Assembly (NCBI GenBank): GCA_965153455.1
Contig: OZ234497.1
Coordinates: 806,001 to 870,000 of the forward strand
Reading direction: 5' to 3'
DNA length: 64,000 nucleotides
Origin: Sphagnum compactum
Lineage: Eukaryota > Bryophyta > Sphagnopsida > Sphagnales
Both the position numbers and the translations under genes were made by a program. Shown here in pieces: positions 12,118 to 24,490 of this stretch. Every line of letters starts with the position of its first letter. Positions within the stretch are counted from its first letter, which is position 1. A model generated the notes under the pieces. The model was not told where the DNA came from. It searched no databases and worked only from the letters and a program-made list of their open reading frames with translations.

Positions 12118-15100
12118 TTACTGCTGAACAGAAGTTGGTTCAGAAGTAGACAATCCTTCTTCTGTAGCTGGAAGTGCCTCTGTTGCACACAAAAGGTTTT
12201 GGCAGAAATTAGTGAAGAGTTTCACAATCAACAATTCTTCCCACTTTCCTTCCAGTTCAATAAGGTTACAATATCTTCAAAAATCCCATTAGCTACTTGA
12301 AGCATTGTTCATTCAAAATATTGTTTGGACAGAATTTGTGGACATAATCTCTACCTGCAAATTTATAGCAATTAACAAAAGTTTCCATTTTTAAATTCCA
12401 AAACTTCATTGTACATTCACAAGGAGTGCATGCTTCATGTGTGTCAGAGATACCAGTAACAACTTCTTGTTGGTTGTTACTTTCTTTCCAATAAGGAAGC
12501 AAATGTAATTTGCATACAACATATGTATTTGCAGATGATAGTTTAAGATAAGAAAATACCTGAGGTTTCAGTGGTGGTTTTTCCACTTTCATCATGTTCA
12601 GGCAGCTTCTTGCCAAAAATGAGATCTGTGAATCGACCCAAGAATCCATTTTCCTTTGGAGAGTCGTTCTGATGAGCAGCTGCTGGTGGGCTTGTACCTT
12701 GCACAGTGCTGAGAACAGAGTCCTTGATTTGAGTTGGAAAGTTGCCAATTGTTGTTGTCACATGATCAGATAGCGCCTTGTGTTCATCCTTGGGTGTTAC
12801 AGTGTCAACTGTTGTATCTCTGGCTCCAGCAGCTTGATCAGCGACTTTTGAAGCATAATCCTTGCTGATGTCAGTGGCAGATTGTGTATAATTTTTGGTG
12901 GCATCAACAGCTTGCTGTCCATAATTTTGGGCAGAGTTGGTGGCAGTTTGTACATAGCCCTTTGAAGAGTCCACTGTTGACTGGGCTGCATCTTGCACAG
13001 CACCTGTTGCTGAAGCTAGCTTCTCTTTGGTAGTATCAGCCACAGATCCTGCGCCATCCTTGGTAGTATCAGCTGCAGATCCAGCGCCGTCCTTGGTAGT
13101 ATCTGCCGCAGATCCAACAGTGTCCTGCACTGAGGCAGTGCCAGCTCCCACAACTTCCTTTGACTTTTCTGCCGTGGGTTGGGTGTAAGCTTTGGTAGTG
13201 TCAACTGCAGAATTCAGGTAACCTTTGGACTTGTCCGCAATTGATGTACCATCAGATGCGTTGCTGCTCTTGTCCAACCCCAAGGTTGCAGCTATACCGC
13301 CTGTCACAGCAGCAGTAGTCTCAGCAGCCTTCTCTGTGTAGGTTTGTGAATCTCCAGTTGCATTGTTCAATTGATTAGCCTTCTCAGACACTTTCTGTGT
13401 GAAGGTTTGAGAATCTCCAGTTGCATTGTTCAAGTCATTGGCCTTCCCAGAAACTGAATCTTTTGCTGCTTCTGCTATCAACAATGACAACAATTAAAAT
13501 CAATGCAAAACCTTCCAAGGCTTACTTAAGTGCCAGAGACAGTACACATATGTATACAAACTGTTGCTTGAACTTTTTGCTAAGAACCATCCGTTCTGTT
13601 CTCCCTTCTTCTGTCAACACTTTACACAGGTTGCTGGATTCTCAGAAATATGTGCAGCACAACTGCTGAGAATTTGTACTAGAGAAAAGATCAGTTGCAG
13701 CCATGACTGGTCAATCTTTACCTGTTGCACTCGAGGGCACATCAGGATTGCCTTCCTGAGTTTGAGCAACACCTTCATGGGCCTTATCACTGACAGTGCT
13801 TGCTGTATCAGTTACACTATTGGAAGCTTGCTGCCCAAGAGCTCCAGCTTTCTCCTGCACTCCAAGAGTATCATCATCCTGGGATTCATCCTTGCTCTGA
13901 GGTGTATTCCCAGATTCAGTAAGCTTGTCATAACCCACAGCTCCAGCAGCAGCTGTGACAGCACCATAGGCAGCATCCTTCAGTCCTTTCACACCTCCAG
14001 CTGCCTTGTCAGTGTAACTCTGATCCTTGTCTTCAGCTGTGGCACTTGAATCCTGATCAGAAGGCTGCTGCCCAAGATCTTGAGTTGTTGCACTTGAATC
14101 CTGATCGGAAGCTGGTTGCTCATGATCTTGAGCTTTCTCCTGCTCTCCAGGAGTTTCATCCTGGGGTGGTGTAGTGTCCTGAGGTGTACTTTTCCCATAT
14201 CCCGTGAGCTTGTCAAAACCCAAAGCTCCTGCAGCAGCTCCAACAGTGCCATAGGCAGCATCTTTCAGGCCTTGTCCACCTCCAGTTTCCTTATCAGTGT
14301 AACTCTGGTCTTTGTCTTGACTTGTTACACTTGAATCCTGATCAGAAGGCTGTTGCCCAAGATCCTGAGCCTCCTCCTGCTCTCCAGGAGTGTCATCCTG
14401 GGATGTGGTAACATCCTGAGCCTTCTCCTGCTCTTTTGGAGTATCATCCTGGGGTGTGGTACTGTCCTGAGCTGTGTTCTCAGATCCAGTGAGCTTGTCA
14501 TAACCCAAAGCTCCTGCAGCAGCTCCAACAGTGCCATAGGCAGCATCTTTCAGGCCTTGTCCACCTCCAGCTGCCTTGTCAGTGTAGCTCTGATCCTTAT
14601 CTTGAGTTGCTGCACTTGAATCCTGATCAGAAGCCTGCTGGCCATGATCCTGTGCATTCTCCTGCAATCCAGAGGCCTCATCCTGGGATGTGTTAACAGT
14701 GTTCTGAGGTGTATTCTCAGATCCAGTGAGCTTGTCATAACCCAAAGCTCCTGCAGCAGTTCCTGCAGTACCATAGGCAGCATCCTTCAATCCTTGAGCA
14801 CCTCCGGTTCCCTTGTCAGTGAAACTCTTATCCTTATCATCTTGAGGTGTTGCACTTGAGTCCTGATCTAAAGAACCATCCTGAGGTTGCGTAGTAGAAT
14901 CATTCTCGAACTTCTGTTCACCTTCTAGTTTGGCAGGCTCATCAGATACAGGATAACCTGAAATCCCAGATTGACCTGCAAAAACAAAAGGAACCTTCAG
15001 AAAATCACAGCACGTCATGCTGGCTAAAATCCTCCACAACTCCTCCAGAAGAGAATTTTGTGAAAAAATGCAACTGCCATAGTTGAGTTATAAGCCCTAG

Positions 15101-16501
15101 ACATAGTCTCACATGTGTAAAGATGCCTATCTATCTCAATTTTAGAGTACATGGAAGATACATACCTGAGGAGGGAACTGCAGGATCTTCACTGGCAGTA
15201 GTATCAACGTCACCCAATTTTGTCGCTGGCTCAAAAGAGCGTGTTGTAGACTCTGGTGGAAGAACAGTCTGAGTGTCGGGCTCAGGCTGATCACTCTCAA
15301 AGGACTCTGGAGGAGTCTGAGGCTCGGGCTCCTCCAGCTGATCGCTGCCAAAGGAAGTCTCTGGAGGAGGGGTCTGAGTTTCGTGCTCGGGCTGACCATT
15401 GCTAACTTCATCGACTGACGGGGTAAACTCCTGGGCAGATTTTGTCTGGCCTTCCTCCTCAGCTTCAAGTGGAGTAGAAGCTGGAACAGTTTCAGGTTCT
15501 GTAATGGAAGGCGTAGTCGGCGCAGGCGGTGGTTCATGCTCGTCGCTGGCGGGCAGCTGCAAGAACAACATAATAGGGTAAGATCGACTAGGACTTCCCG
15601 AAAGCTTGTCCAATCTTGAGTCAACAACATCAAGAATTGCCTCCACAAAACTGCAGTTCAAGACAAACCCGGGGGCAGCGGAAGGTACCTCTTTTGAATG
15701 ATCTTCTTCTTCTTCCTCCTCTGCATCATTATCGTCCGGTCCCGCCTCGTCGTTCTCATGAGACTCCGACGGAGATTCAGAAGGAGTTGATCCATCACCT
15801 GCACTGCCACCAGACTTCTTCTTGGTCACTCTGCTCTTGATCTTGGACACCTTGTCCCTGGTCTTGTCCTTGAGCTTCCCGAAGAAGGACGTCTTCTTGC
15901 CAGGGTGGTTCTCCCCCTGGTCTTCCGCGCTGTTCGGATCCAGGTTAATATCTGAGTCCTTGTTGCTCGTCCCTGAGCAAAAACCATAAACAATTTCCGA
16001 TCATCAAGCTCACGGAACTCTCCGCATGTATTGAATAAAACACAAAAACACTGTCGAAAGCTTAAGCCTACGATGTTAACGCAAGTAATGCGCACCAACG
16101 CAAGCAACAAGAATGCACATCACAACAGAAGGAACAATGCAGAATATACAAACAAAGATTTCAACCAATGTTCTGGTAGACTTAGAAAGAAAGAAGTTCA
16201 ATGTTCACGAAATTCACACAAGATGAAAACAAAAGAAAGCGGCATACAGCCGATTTGCAAACATCCATACTGAATGCATACAACAAGACATAGTATTACC
16301 AAGCATGAAGATCGCAATCTACGACGCAAGCACGAATTGAACCGGCACAACTAACTACATTCCCATTGAGTCGAGCATGTCTACATGTGCCAAAAGCACC
16401 ATGGATTCCGCATTACATCGAAACAGAACAATCCTGATTTCTACTCGTCCAGGTTCAGTGCACATACCAGAAGTCGGAGCGGGATCGTCATACTGAGGCA
16501 T
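12118..16501 (-). CDS. Large LEA-like repeat protein
   Basis: Six exons: 16501-16468, 15972-15689, 15556-15166, 14975-13722, 13471-12560 and 12179-12118. All introns are GT-AG and phases agree, giving 978 residues. The N terminus has a basic patch (FFGKLKDKTRDKV, KIKSRVTKKK) followed by acidic, Pro/Glu/Thr-rich sequence. Residues about 283-600 contain four repeats of roughly 45 residues with the core GLKDAAYGTVGAAAGALGYDKLTG, separated by Gln/Asp/Ser-rich linkers. Residues 656-958 are Ala/Thr/Lys/Asp-rich 11-mer-like sequence of the LEA group 3 (LEA_4) kind (for example SAADTTKDGAGSVADTTKEK). There is no obvious signal peptide. Such proteins are disordered and protect membranes and proteins during drying or cold. 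Upstream ABRE-like sites fit stress control. The exact ortholog was not recognised. Confidence 0.85.
13908..14838 (-). repeat. Four coding repeats inside the LEA-like gene
   Basis: Approximate unit starts on the minus strand are 14838, 14601, 14318 and 14032, within exon 4. Each encodes S(Y/F)TDK, GLKDAAYG, AAGA(L/V)G(Y/F)DKLT and an (N/S)T(P/A)Q end. The copies are similar at the DNA level too, indicating internal duplication of a unit of roughly 240-290 bp including the linker. Confidence 0.85.
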
Positions 16502-16930
16502 GCTGGATCGAATTTCGAGCACAAGAACTACAGCTTCTAAGTTCTTCTCGTTCTTGGTCTTGTTCTACCTCGCTGCAAAACCAGAAATTCTCGATCCACT
16601 TCAGTTTTTGGAAATTTGCTGCAAGACTTGGAAAAAAAACCAAAAGAATCAATACATTGTCACAGAAAAAAACAGAAAAGAATCACAAAAAAACTGTTTC
16701 CAAGGAGCGGGAGTTACTTCGACCGAGAGAGAGAATAGCGCAAGAGAGTGTGCGAGGATCGCCTTGGACCGGATGCGGAGAGTGCGGGATTGGAGCTCGC
16801 AGCTACTGCGATGAGGCGGGGAAGAAGACGAAGCCGGGTGGTGGTATTAAGGTGGCGATTTCCGAGTGGCAGCCGCCGCGCAGCTGCCACCTGGCGAAGA
16901 TAAACGATCACCAGTGCGGATATTTATGGG

Positions 16931-16993
16931 ACGTGGCGTTATTTGATTGGAGTACTTTCATGCACTTTAAGAAATTATTTTCGTCCACGTGTC
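16931..16993. promoter_or_regulatory. ABRE/G-box-like elements upstream of the LEA-like gene
   Basis: ACGTGGC at 16931-16937 and CCACGTGTC at 16985-16993 both contain the ACGTG(G/T)C core bound by ABF/AREB-type bZIP factors in plants. They lie 430-490 bp upstream of the LEA-like start codon. Two copies close together are typical of ABA- or drought-responsive LEA promoters; regulation here is inferred. Confidence 0.6.
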
Positions 16994-17452
16994 GTCGCTC
17001 CAGGCCAGCTATGAGATGTCCTGGTGCGATGTCCCTCAAAACAGTCGTGACTCGTCACCGGGTGGCGCGGGGTTCTCAGATCGGGCCCGGTGACTCTCCG
17101 GGTCGACCGAGTCACTAGGCCTGTTTCACCATTATACTATTTTGCTATTATGATTATCACTTTCTTTGGTTTTATAGTTTTGGAAAAAAACCTTCAACAA
17201 ATGTGAAGAGAATTTTTTATTTGGAATGAAATTCCTTTTATTATTAAAATCTACAATTTTATGCAAACTTTTCCTTATTAAATTTCTGTATGGTTAGGGT
17301 TAAAAGATGGTCACATCCTTCACTTTCTCCTTGGACAGATATTATGTACGTTTGGATTTTGTTTTAATAATTAAAAAAATCTCTTCACTTTTGAAAAACA
17401 CCAAGTTATTGTGAATTGAAACGAGTATTTCCACCAATTTGCCCAACTGTTA

Positions 17453-17824
17453 GAGCATATCCACCGGTGTTCAATATGTGACTCCAGATGGTAAAACTTA
17501 TTGTGAAAAATTCAAAATGTGCCGGTTTAGCTCAGGAAATTCGTTTTTCTGCACCAAATTCGTGTAACTTGCAGTGGCTGGCAAAGTTGCAACACAGTTG
17601 TGCACCTCCAAAAAAGAGTGTAATAAATTGGACCTGACTGCCGCTAAGTATTTCTGATTGGTCGATCCTAATGATTGGCCCAGGTGGTTTGCTATTAGTA
17701 GTTCCCCCGTACATGCAGTTCCAGTTACAGTTTTATTGGTGGGGTTGCCAAAACAAAAACAGCTAACCTTAGACATTTAATTTCGTTATCCAGAGTGACA
17801 TACTGAGCACCAGTGAAGATGCTC
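17453..17824. mobile_element. MITE of PIF/Harbinger type
   Basis: The element begins GAGCATATCCACCGGTGTTC. Its other end, reverse-complemented, reads GAGCATCTTCACTGGTGCTC, an imperfect terminal inverted repeat of about 20 bp. Both ends are flanked by TTA (17450-17452 and 17825-17827), the 3-bp TWA target duplication typical of PIF/Harbinger elements. At 372 bp without coding capacity it is a miniature non-autonomous element. An open frame at 17498-17776 inside it is spurious. Confidence 0.7.
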
Positions 17825-20800
17825 TTATGACCAGTGTAGGGTTGGGTGTATAAATGGTTTAGGGCTTACACTCTGTGTTTATCCAATAATGAAATTTATT
17901 TCTCTTTTGTGTTAGTGTTTAATATTCATTAACATTTATGTAATTATAAATGTAGAACACGAGATGTGTAAGTGTAAAACTGTGTAATTTATTTTATGGC
18001 ATATAAAACAGTGTAATTGTAAATATAAATACACTTATATGATTTTACAAGGCCATGTGAAATAATATAGTTACATCATCATGTAAAACAGTGTAAGTGT
18101 AAAATAATGTTAAAAATGTGATTTCTACTGGGGAGGGGGTTTTCATATTGTTTTCGGTAATAGGCCAACCAAATGCCCCATTATAAAAAAATAAAGTTAT
18201 CAAAACATTTGTGTTTGGGGATGCTCCATAACTAAATTAATTAATTAATATAAATCACAATAAGTACCTAAACTCTTGTAAAATTACATTAAGAACTAAT
18301 CAATAATAAAAATATTGTTGAGTACAATTCATAAATGTAGTAATAGTTATAAAAATTACTAATAATAAGAGTTGTATTCAAGCAATGAGGTGGGGCAAAA
18401 TGTGTATCCAAGATTTTTTTTGGAATAACACCATTATAATCCCATATTGGTAAAAAATGTTAGTGTTTGGAGAGTACCAAAGTATCATGTTTTTTGGTGT
18501 GAAAGACCAATCAAAGTGGCCCATTGTAAAAAAAATTATTGAGCTTTAAAATACATTCATAATTAATTAATATGGATTTGCAAAAAGGTATGGTCATTAA
18601 AGGTATATAATATATACATTTACACACCTCAAAACATTTACATAGGGCCATGTAAGTGTATTTGATACACTAGCCTCGTGTAAGTGTAAAAAATAAAATC
18701 ATATACAACAACGGTATGAGTGTAGATGTAAAAAGTTCAGACATGGGATTTACATGCCATATATACAACTATTGACACTTACATGCACAACATTGGTTAT
18801 GACCACATACAAAGCATTAACTTTAAGCTAATAATCCCAAATATACATGAGGTAGATACAAATTAACACAATAAATAGATATGTAAACAAGGGCTAGAAA
18901 CATGGACTTAAATGGGATTATATTTCTAACATGAAAACTTTGATTTTATGAAACAAGGTGAGGAGGTGATGTTGCAAAGTATACACCGAATATTGAGGTT
19001 AATTCACATAAAAAATGATGTGTTGCATATAACATGCATTTATGTTTATGGGGGAGGGGGAGGGGGTTTAATTATGGAAAATTTTTAAGTGCTTTTCATA
19101 AGGCCCATGGTTTAGGGTTCTAGGGTCCAATGAACTTTCATTAATGATATCATACATATTCAGTTTAGATGGAAGTGCATCATGATGAATGAACATAATC
19201 GATGATTCTAGATGAAAGGTGCCCGTGCATTAACATCATCTATAACACATTTGTGACATTTGATGTATCGAATTTGGTAAACAATTGTGTAAGGAAACAT
19301 CATTGATGTTCTTCATGAATGTGACATTTGTCAATATACATTCATGTTAGTCATAAGATATGGCCCATGGGAGCAATGATGATGATTGACATATAAGTAA
19401 GCACAAATACATAGGTTTTGCCAAACAAGAATGTTAACCATGAACTGAGATAAATAAACTATATGGTTCGTTAAATTGGTTCCATTTTGAGGTGGATTTT
19501 GATTTGATTATTTGTTCCCATTTGCTTGTAATGTTCATCGCATTGTTGGATCTTATGTAACATATGTATTTATATGGTCAAAATAACATGCCGAACTTTT
19601 TAAGCATAAATGAATTATAAGGAATACATACCTACCTAGGGCATATATAAAACAAATGAAACACCTTTGAGCTCCTCAAACCACTAGTTGTATTTTGGTC
19701 TGCAATGTGATATTCTTAATAATCTTATTTATTGTAAAATGGGTAATGAGTATTAAAACAAAATTTATTTTGCAAGAATCAATAATCACAATTGTCAAAA
19801 AATGATACACAACTTATGAAAGGATTGAGAAGTAAGAGCTCATATTTTGATCCTCTTTCAAGAAAATTTCAAAAATTACATTGTTTCCATAAAATTATTT
19901 ACTTGTTGTTCATTTTATTGAAAAACTTGAATATTTCACTAGGATATCTATTTTTTATGTGTACTTTACCATGCTTTCACCTTTTATTTAATGTAGGTTG
20001 TCATCCATGGTTGAATTTTATCTATGAACATCCATCTAAAATATGACCTTTTATTTTAGTTTTGTTCAATTTGTTCACATTTCTTTTCTTCTCATATTTT
20101 CTTGCATGTTTTATGACCTTGTTTTAACTTATCATGTCCTATGGTTGTAATTAGATGTAGGCTAACTTTATTATAATTTGTTCTAGATTTTGTATTCTTT
20201 GGGAATTGCTTAGATGTGGTAGTCTTCATGCCCATAACACCCATACCCATTTCATTCAATGAATTTGAAAGCCTTGAAAATTTTCTTAAATTTTTCATTT
20301 GAACAACTACATTATAATGTGTGAGGATGTGTAATCAATGCATTCTTCAATGCTTGTTTAAATCATTATCTTCAATTCTTTCTTTGCCATCAAGTTGGGT
20401 TACATTAGCATGCCTTTGATATGGATAATCCTTTACCAACAAAAAATGAGATCTTAGAAAAACATTTGTTTCCCCAATTCATGAGACCATATGTTGATTA
20501 TATTTGAGCCATAAAATGCCTTGTAGCCCTTGTGGATAACCATATATTAGTCCATTATCTAGGAAACTCATGAATGGTCCAAATCAGGAACATTGCTATT
20601 ATGTAAACTTTCAATGACCTAGTGGCTTCAACACAATTGGCATCTTGTGATCTTTCCATATTAATATTAGTTATTCTAGCACAAGTTTGAATAACCAACA
20701 ATATTTTTTTATCATAATTGACTTTCGTTCAATGAATAAATTGTGATTAACACATAGATAGTTCACAAATTAGTAAGAGAAATATTTTTTTTTCCCTTAA

Positions 20801-22631
20801 GTGCTGAAGTATGATTGATTTATATTTTGTGATTCAAAGACCTCAAAACATTCAAAGTATTAAATACGATTGACTACACTAAAAGTAGTCAATTCCTAAA
20901 CTAACAATAGAGAACTTCTTCCCATAGATTTAACAAATGGATAGCAAAAGACTTAAGATGTATTTGTGACTTGAAGTATAGTTTCAATATTGTTTTCACA
21001 ATAATGTTGACATGCATGCCCTTTACACATTTAAATAAAGATCAATGATTATCAACAACCTTAAGTCATGGATTCACATTTTTAATATGCTTACTCATGT
21101 ACCTAAATTGCTTATGACATGTTTCTTTACATTGTATTTTTTGAAGGTTATATCAATTGTTAGGTGCTTTTTCAATGGATGTTTTTCTTGTGCTAACCTT
21201 GACAATGATGATATTTGAATCAATATAAATATGTCAATCATTGATTTCAAATCATTGACATTTCCAAATTGTGAGTTGTTGGATGACCAAGTTGATTTTA
21301 TGTTTTTAGTTTTCAAATGCAATTTACTTCATGTAGAAAAAATTCGTATCTTGAAAGAAGATATGTTAATAAATGTTTAATTGTTTTTGTTTCATGGTCT
21401 CCATATTGGTTTAATGGATTTGTGTCAATGCGAATTGTATTTTGATAGATTCTTGCATGATTAATCCAACAACTTGTACGAGTAATCAAACTTTGGCATA
21501 ATCATGCACGTATCTTGCTTCAAGTTGATTACATGTGTCTTCAATCCATAGACGTTTACAAATTGACAAAGTTTTATTAGAAAAACATTCAAGCAGTTTT
21601 ATGTCAATCTGTTATGAAAAATGCAAAAGAATTGATTTGAGTGTGCAAATAAGTATAAAAGTTGGAACTTGTTTGAAGACTTGCCATGAATGCATGAAAA
21701 ATTGGTAGACAAGATTTGCTATTCAAATGGTGACATTCTAATTAATCATTCACATCAACACATAACAAACAAAATAAACATAATCACCATTTCCCAAATA
21801 TGGATATGATCATCAATATATTGCAAAAGATTGTATCCATGGAAAGTAAGTTTTGCATTACACTAAATTTAATTTACAAACAATAACATGTGTTAACTTG
21901 AGAAGGACTATCACAAAGGGTCATAATTTGTTTTTTCTTTTTTCAATAGAAATTGATTAAATGTACTCTAGCACAAGCACAATTGAGAGATGTCACAACA
22001 ACTATGTAGTAAAACCGCAACAATGTCCATAGGGGGCAACATAGGGCTCAATTATAGACGGATATGAAAGAAGGAAGTTATATAGATGTGGATGAAAGAT
22101 GGATGTTAGTCCACAAGTGAAAATATCAAAGAAAAAAGTGGTGGAAAGACATGGATGATGATGGAGTTGAAGGCAAAGGAGACTAGATTATATTGGACTG
22201 ACATGGGATCACAAAGAGGGGAAAATGAAAACTGGGGGAACCGTGAAGGTGTGTTATGAGGGTTGGAGGTTCACTTAAAAAATTTATGATGCTAAGAGGG
22301 AGGGGAAAGAAAAACCACAATCAAGTTGTGGGGAATGCATAAATCTTGTGAAGGGATTGAGAAACTACGTAAAAGATGATGAGTTGAATTATTTGTCACT
22401 TGGCTAGGTAGTAGACCTACTGTGAAAGTCCCTATAACCGATGGCCACACGAACACCAACTAGTGTGAATAGGTTGGGGTGTCACAACTTAGACTAGCTC
22501 CCCTCATGCATGCTCACTGGTCAATAAGTGGCCAATGTGTGGCCCTGCAACAATGTTTCTCGCATCCAAGATTAGTTATTTACTTTTTCCCAACCTCACT
22601 CATAAAACTGAAACTGGTGGAAGACTAGTAA

Positions 22632-22826
22632 TAGCAACCCTCCTGGACCAATCGACCGTCTGGATAGCTAATGGAAAGCAAGCACGTTAGGCTTTGCTGT
22701 ACCGTTTGGCAGACTGAGCATCCTGTGCAAAAATGCGAGGCCAAAACCATTATGCTAAGCCAAACTGGCACGTTTTGACTTTTCTTCATCCAAAATTTGC
22801 TTTATAGTGCAACGGTGGAGTTGCTC
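22632..22826. mobile_element. Second, more degenerate MITE-like element
   Basis: The left end TAGCAACCCTCC and the right end, reverse-complemented GAGCAACTCCACCG, are imperfect inverted repeats flanked by TAA at 22629-22631 and 22827-22829. The termini resemble those of the element at 17453. The element is 195 bp long and non-coding. The left end is weak, so the boundary is uncertain. Confidence 0.4.
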
Positions 22827-22864
22827 TAACTTAATCCTTGTGGGTAGATTTAAAGTTAGAGCAA
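22821..22864. repeat. Perfect 12-bp inverted repeat
   Basis: TTGCTCTAACTT (22821-22832) and AAGTTAGAGCAA (22853-22864) pair perfectly around a 20-nt loop. The first arm overlaps the right end of the MITE-like element, and the second arm reads like the start (TTA GAGCAA) of another inverted terminus, so two related elements may face each other here. Confidence 0.7.
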
Positions 22865-23510
22865 TTTCATTACTTTGCGGATACCCGTTCTTGCCCCCTA
22901 ATGGCTTGACTTTACAAATAACTTTTCTATCTGTTAAGTTTGACATGGTCTACCATAATATGTATTGGGCCTACTCTTCTTTGTCTATGGTGGGCTCTAT
23001 TTTGACACTTGTCAGTATGCAATTGTCCGAATCTTGCACTTTGTTGCAACTAATAGAGCTGTGAGAATGTGCATTGTAACTATGGCACAAGTTTCTTTTT
23101 TCTTCTTTCTTTTCTGAGAGTTCTTTTGTCAGGATTTCTAAGTTTTCAGGGGTTTTCTAAAAGAAAATTTGAGGATAAACATGAACTCCAAGCAATGCAT
23201 GGATTATTGGCTCATTCATGTAATATGGGCTATGAAATTCTAAGACTATTTATTGTCACTCCAAGCCACGTTTTTGTTTGTTGAGCTCTCATCTCATGAA
23301 TAAGTAAGGATCCATGGAATGCAATCTCACGGGATTGTTGTTGCCACCAGCAGTTCACTAATTCACAGATTGCAAGCTTGAGCTTATATGCACATCTATT
23401 GATGGAGGTTTTTAGTATCTAATCTTTATATTTTGGTGGAATTCAAGATGCACAGAAGCTCAACTTGATCAGATTTTGGTCCTTTGTAACCATAACTTAA
23501 GAAGAGGTAG

Positions 23511-23733
23511 GTATCTGCTGAGAAGATGAGCTCAAAAATGAGGTATCTAATTAGAAGATCAACTCCAAAAAGGGGTATCTGATTAGAAGATGAACTCCAA
23601 AATGAGGTATCTGATTAGAAGATGCATTTCAAAATGAGGTATCTGATTAGAAGATTAACTCCAAAACAAGGTATCTGTTTTAGAACATTAACTGCAAAAA
23701 GATGTACCTGAATAGAAGATTGACTTCTCTTGT
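23511..23733. repeat. 32-bp tandem repeat, about seven copies
   Basis: Units begin near 23511, 23543, 23575, 23607, 23639, 23671 and 23703 with the pattern GTATCTGATTAGAAGAT, then AACTCCAAAA. Middle copies are most alike and edge copies have diverged, as in a typical minisatellite. No open frame runs through it. Confidence 0.85.
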
Positions 23734-24490
23734 AATCATCTGGGTTAGATTGCAGATATTGGGTCCTTAACTAACCCAGGAAAGTTCTGGCATTCACCTT
23801 GTAATGATTGTCGGTGATGCTTAACTTGACAGAACCCACTTGTTTCAAGCAATTTTCACCTCTGTTATATTTCCATGATGGTGGCAATCATACATCAAAT
23901 TCACAACAGTCCATTTGTAAGTCTTTTGTGCATTGTCTAATCATGGTTTGCAAGATGCATCTGGTGCTCATTCCACAATCCTCCCACTCTTCAAGTTTCC
24001 ATCACCACCATTGATCAATCTCCATTCGGGAAGCCCAAAAGAATCTCAACCCAAAAGACACACTCCCCAATCGCTGTATGCTTAAAAGAGCAGCTGACAT
24101 TGATAAAAAGAGATTCATACCAGTTCAAGTTGGACCTTCAAAGAATTGATGGTGTCAAAATTGAAGCTTGAAGATTGTGCAACAAAAGTGTACTCAATTT
24201 CATCAGCAACAAATTGTCATGGGTTTTCAAGAACCTTGGAAGCCCAAGAAGCTCTGCATGGAAGCAAGGAAAGAGGAAGAAGAGCCAAAAAAATTCTACA
24301 AATCTGTGATTGAATGAGCACCAAGCTCATGGTTGACTTCATGTGCATACTTTCATCCCACAACTGCTAGTCATTCTTTGTGTTGCAGGAAGGAATTTTG
24401 AGTTTGGTTCTTCACTATTCAAACCAGCAAGAAAACCTTGCCCAGGTTGTGTGTGGTGAAGTATGCATTGGCCAACAGTCTCCTCTCACC

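Larger units (their letters stand above)
17111..24490. other. Long AT-rich intergenic region with repeats
   Basis: About 7.4 kb without any coding sequence I can support. It holds a MITE (17453-17824), a second MITE-like element (22632-22826) and a 32-bp tandem array (23511-23733). From about 17,940 to 18,800 there are many variants of TGTAAGTGTAAA. The open frames are short, AT-rich and without family resemblance. Confidence 0.6.
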
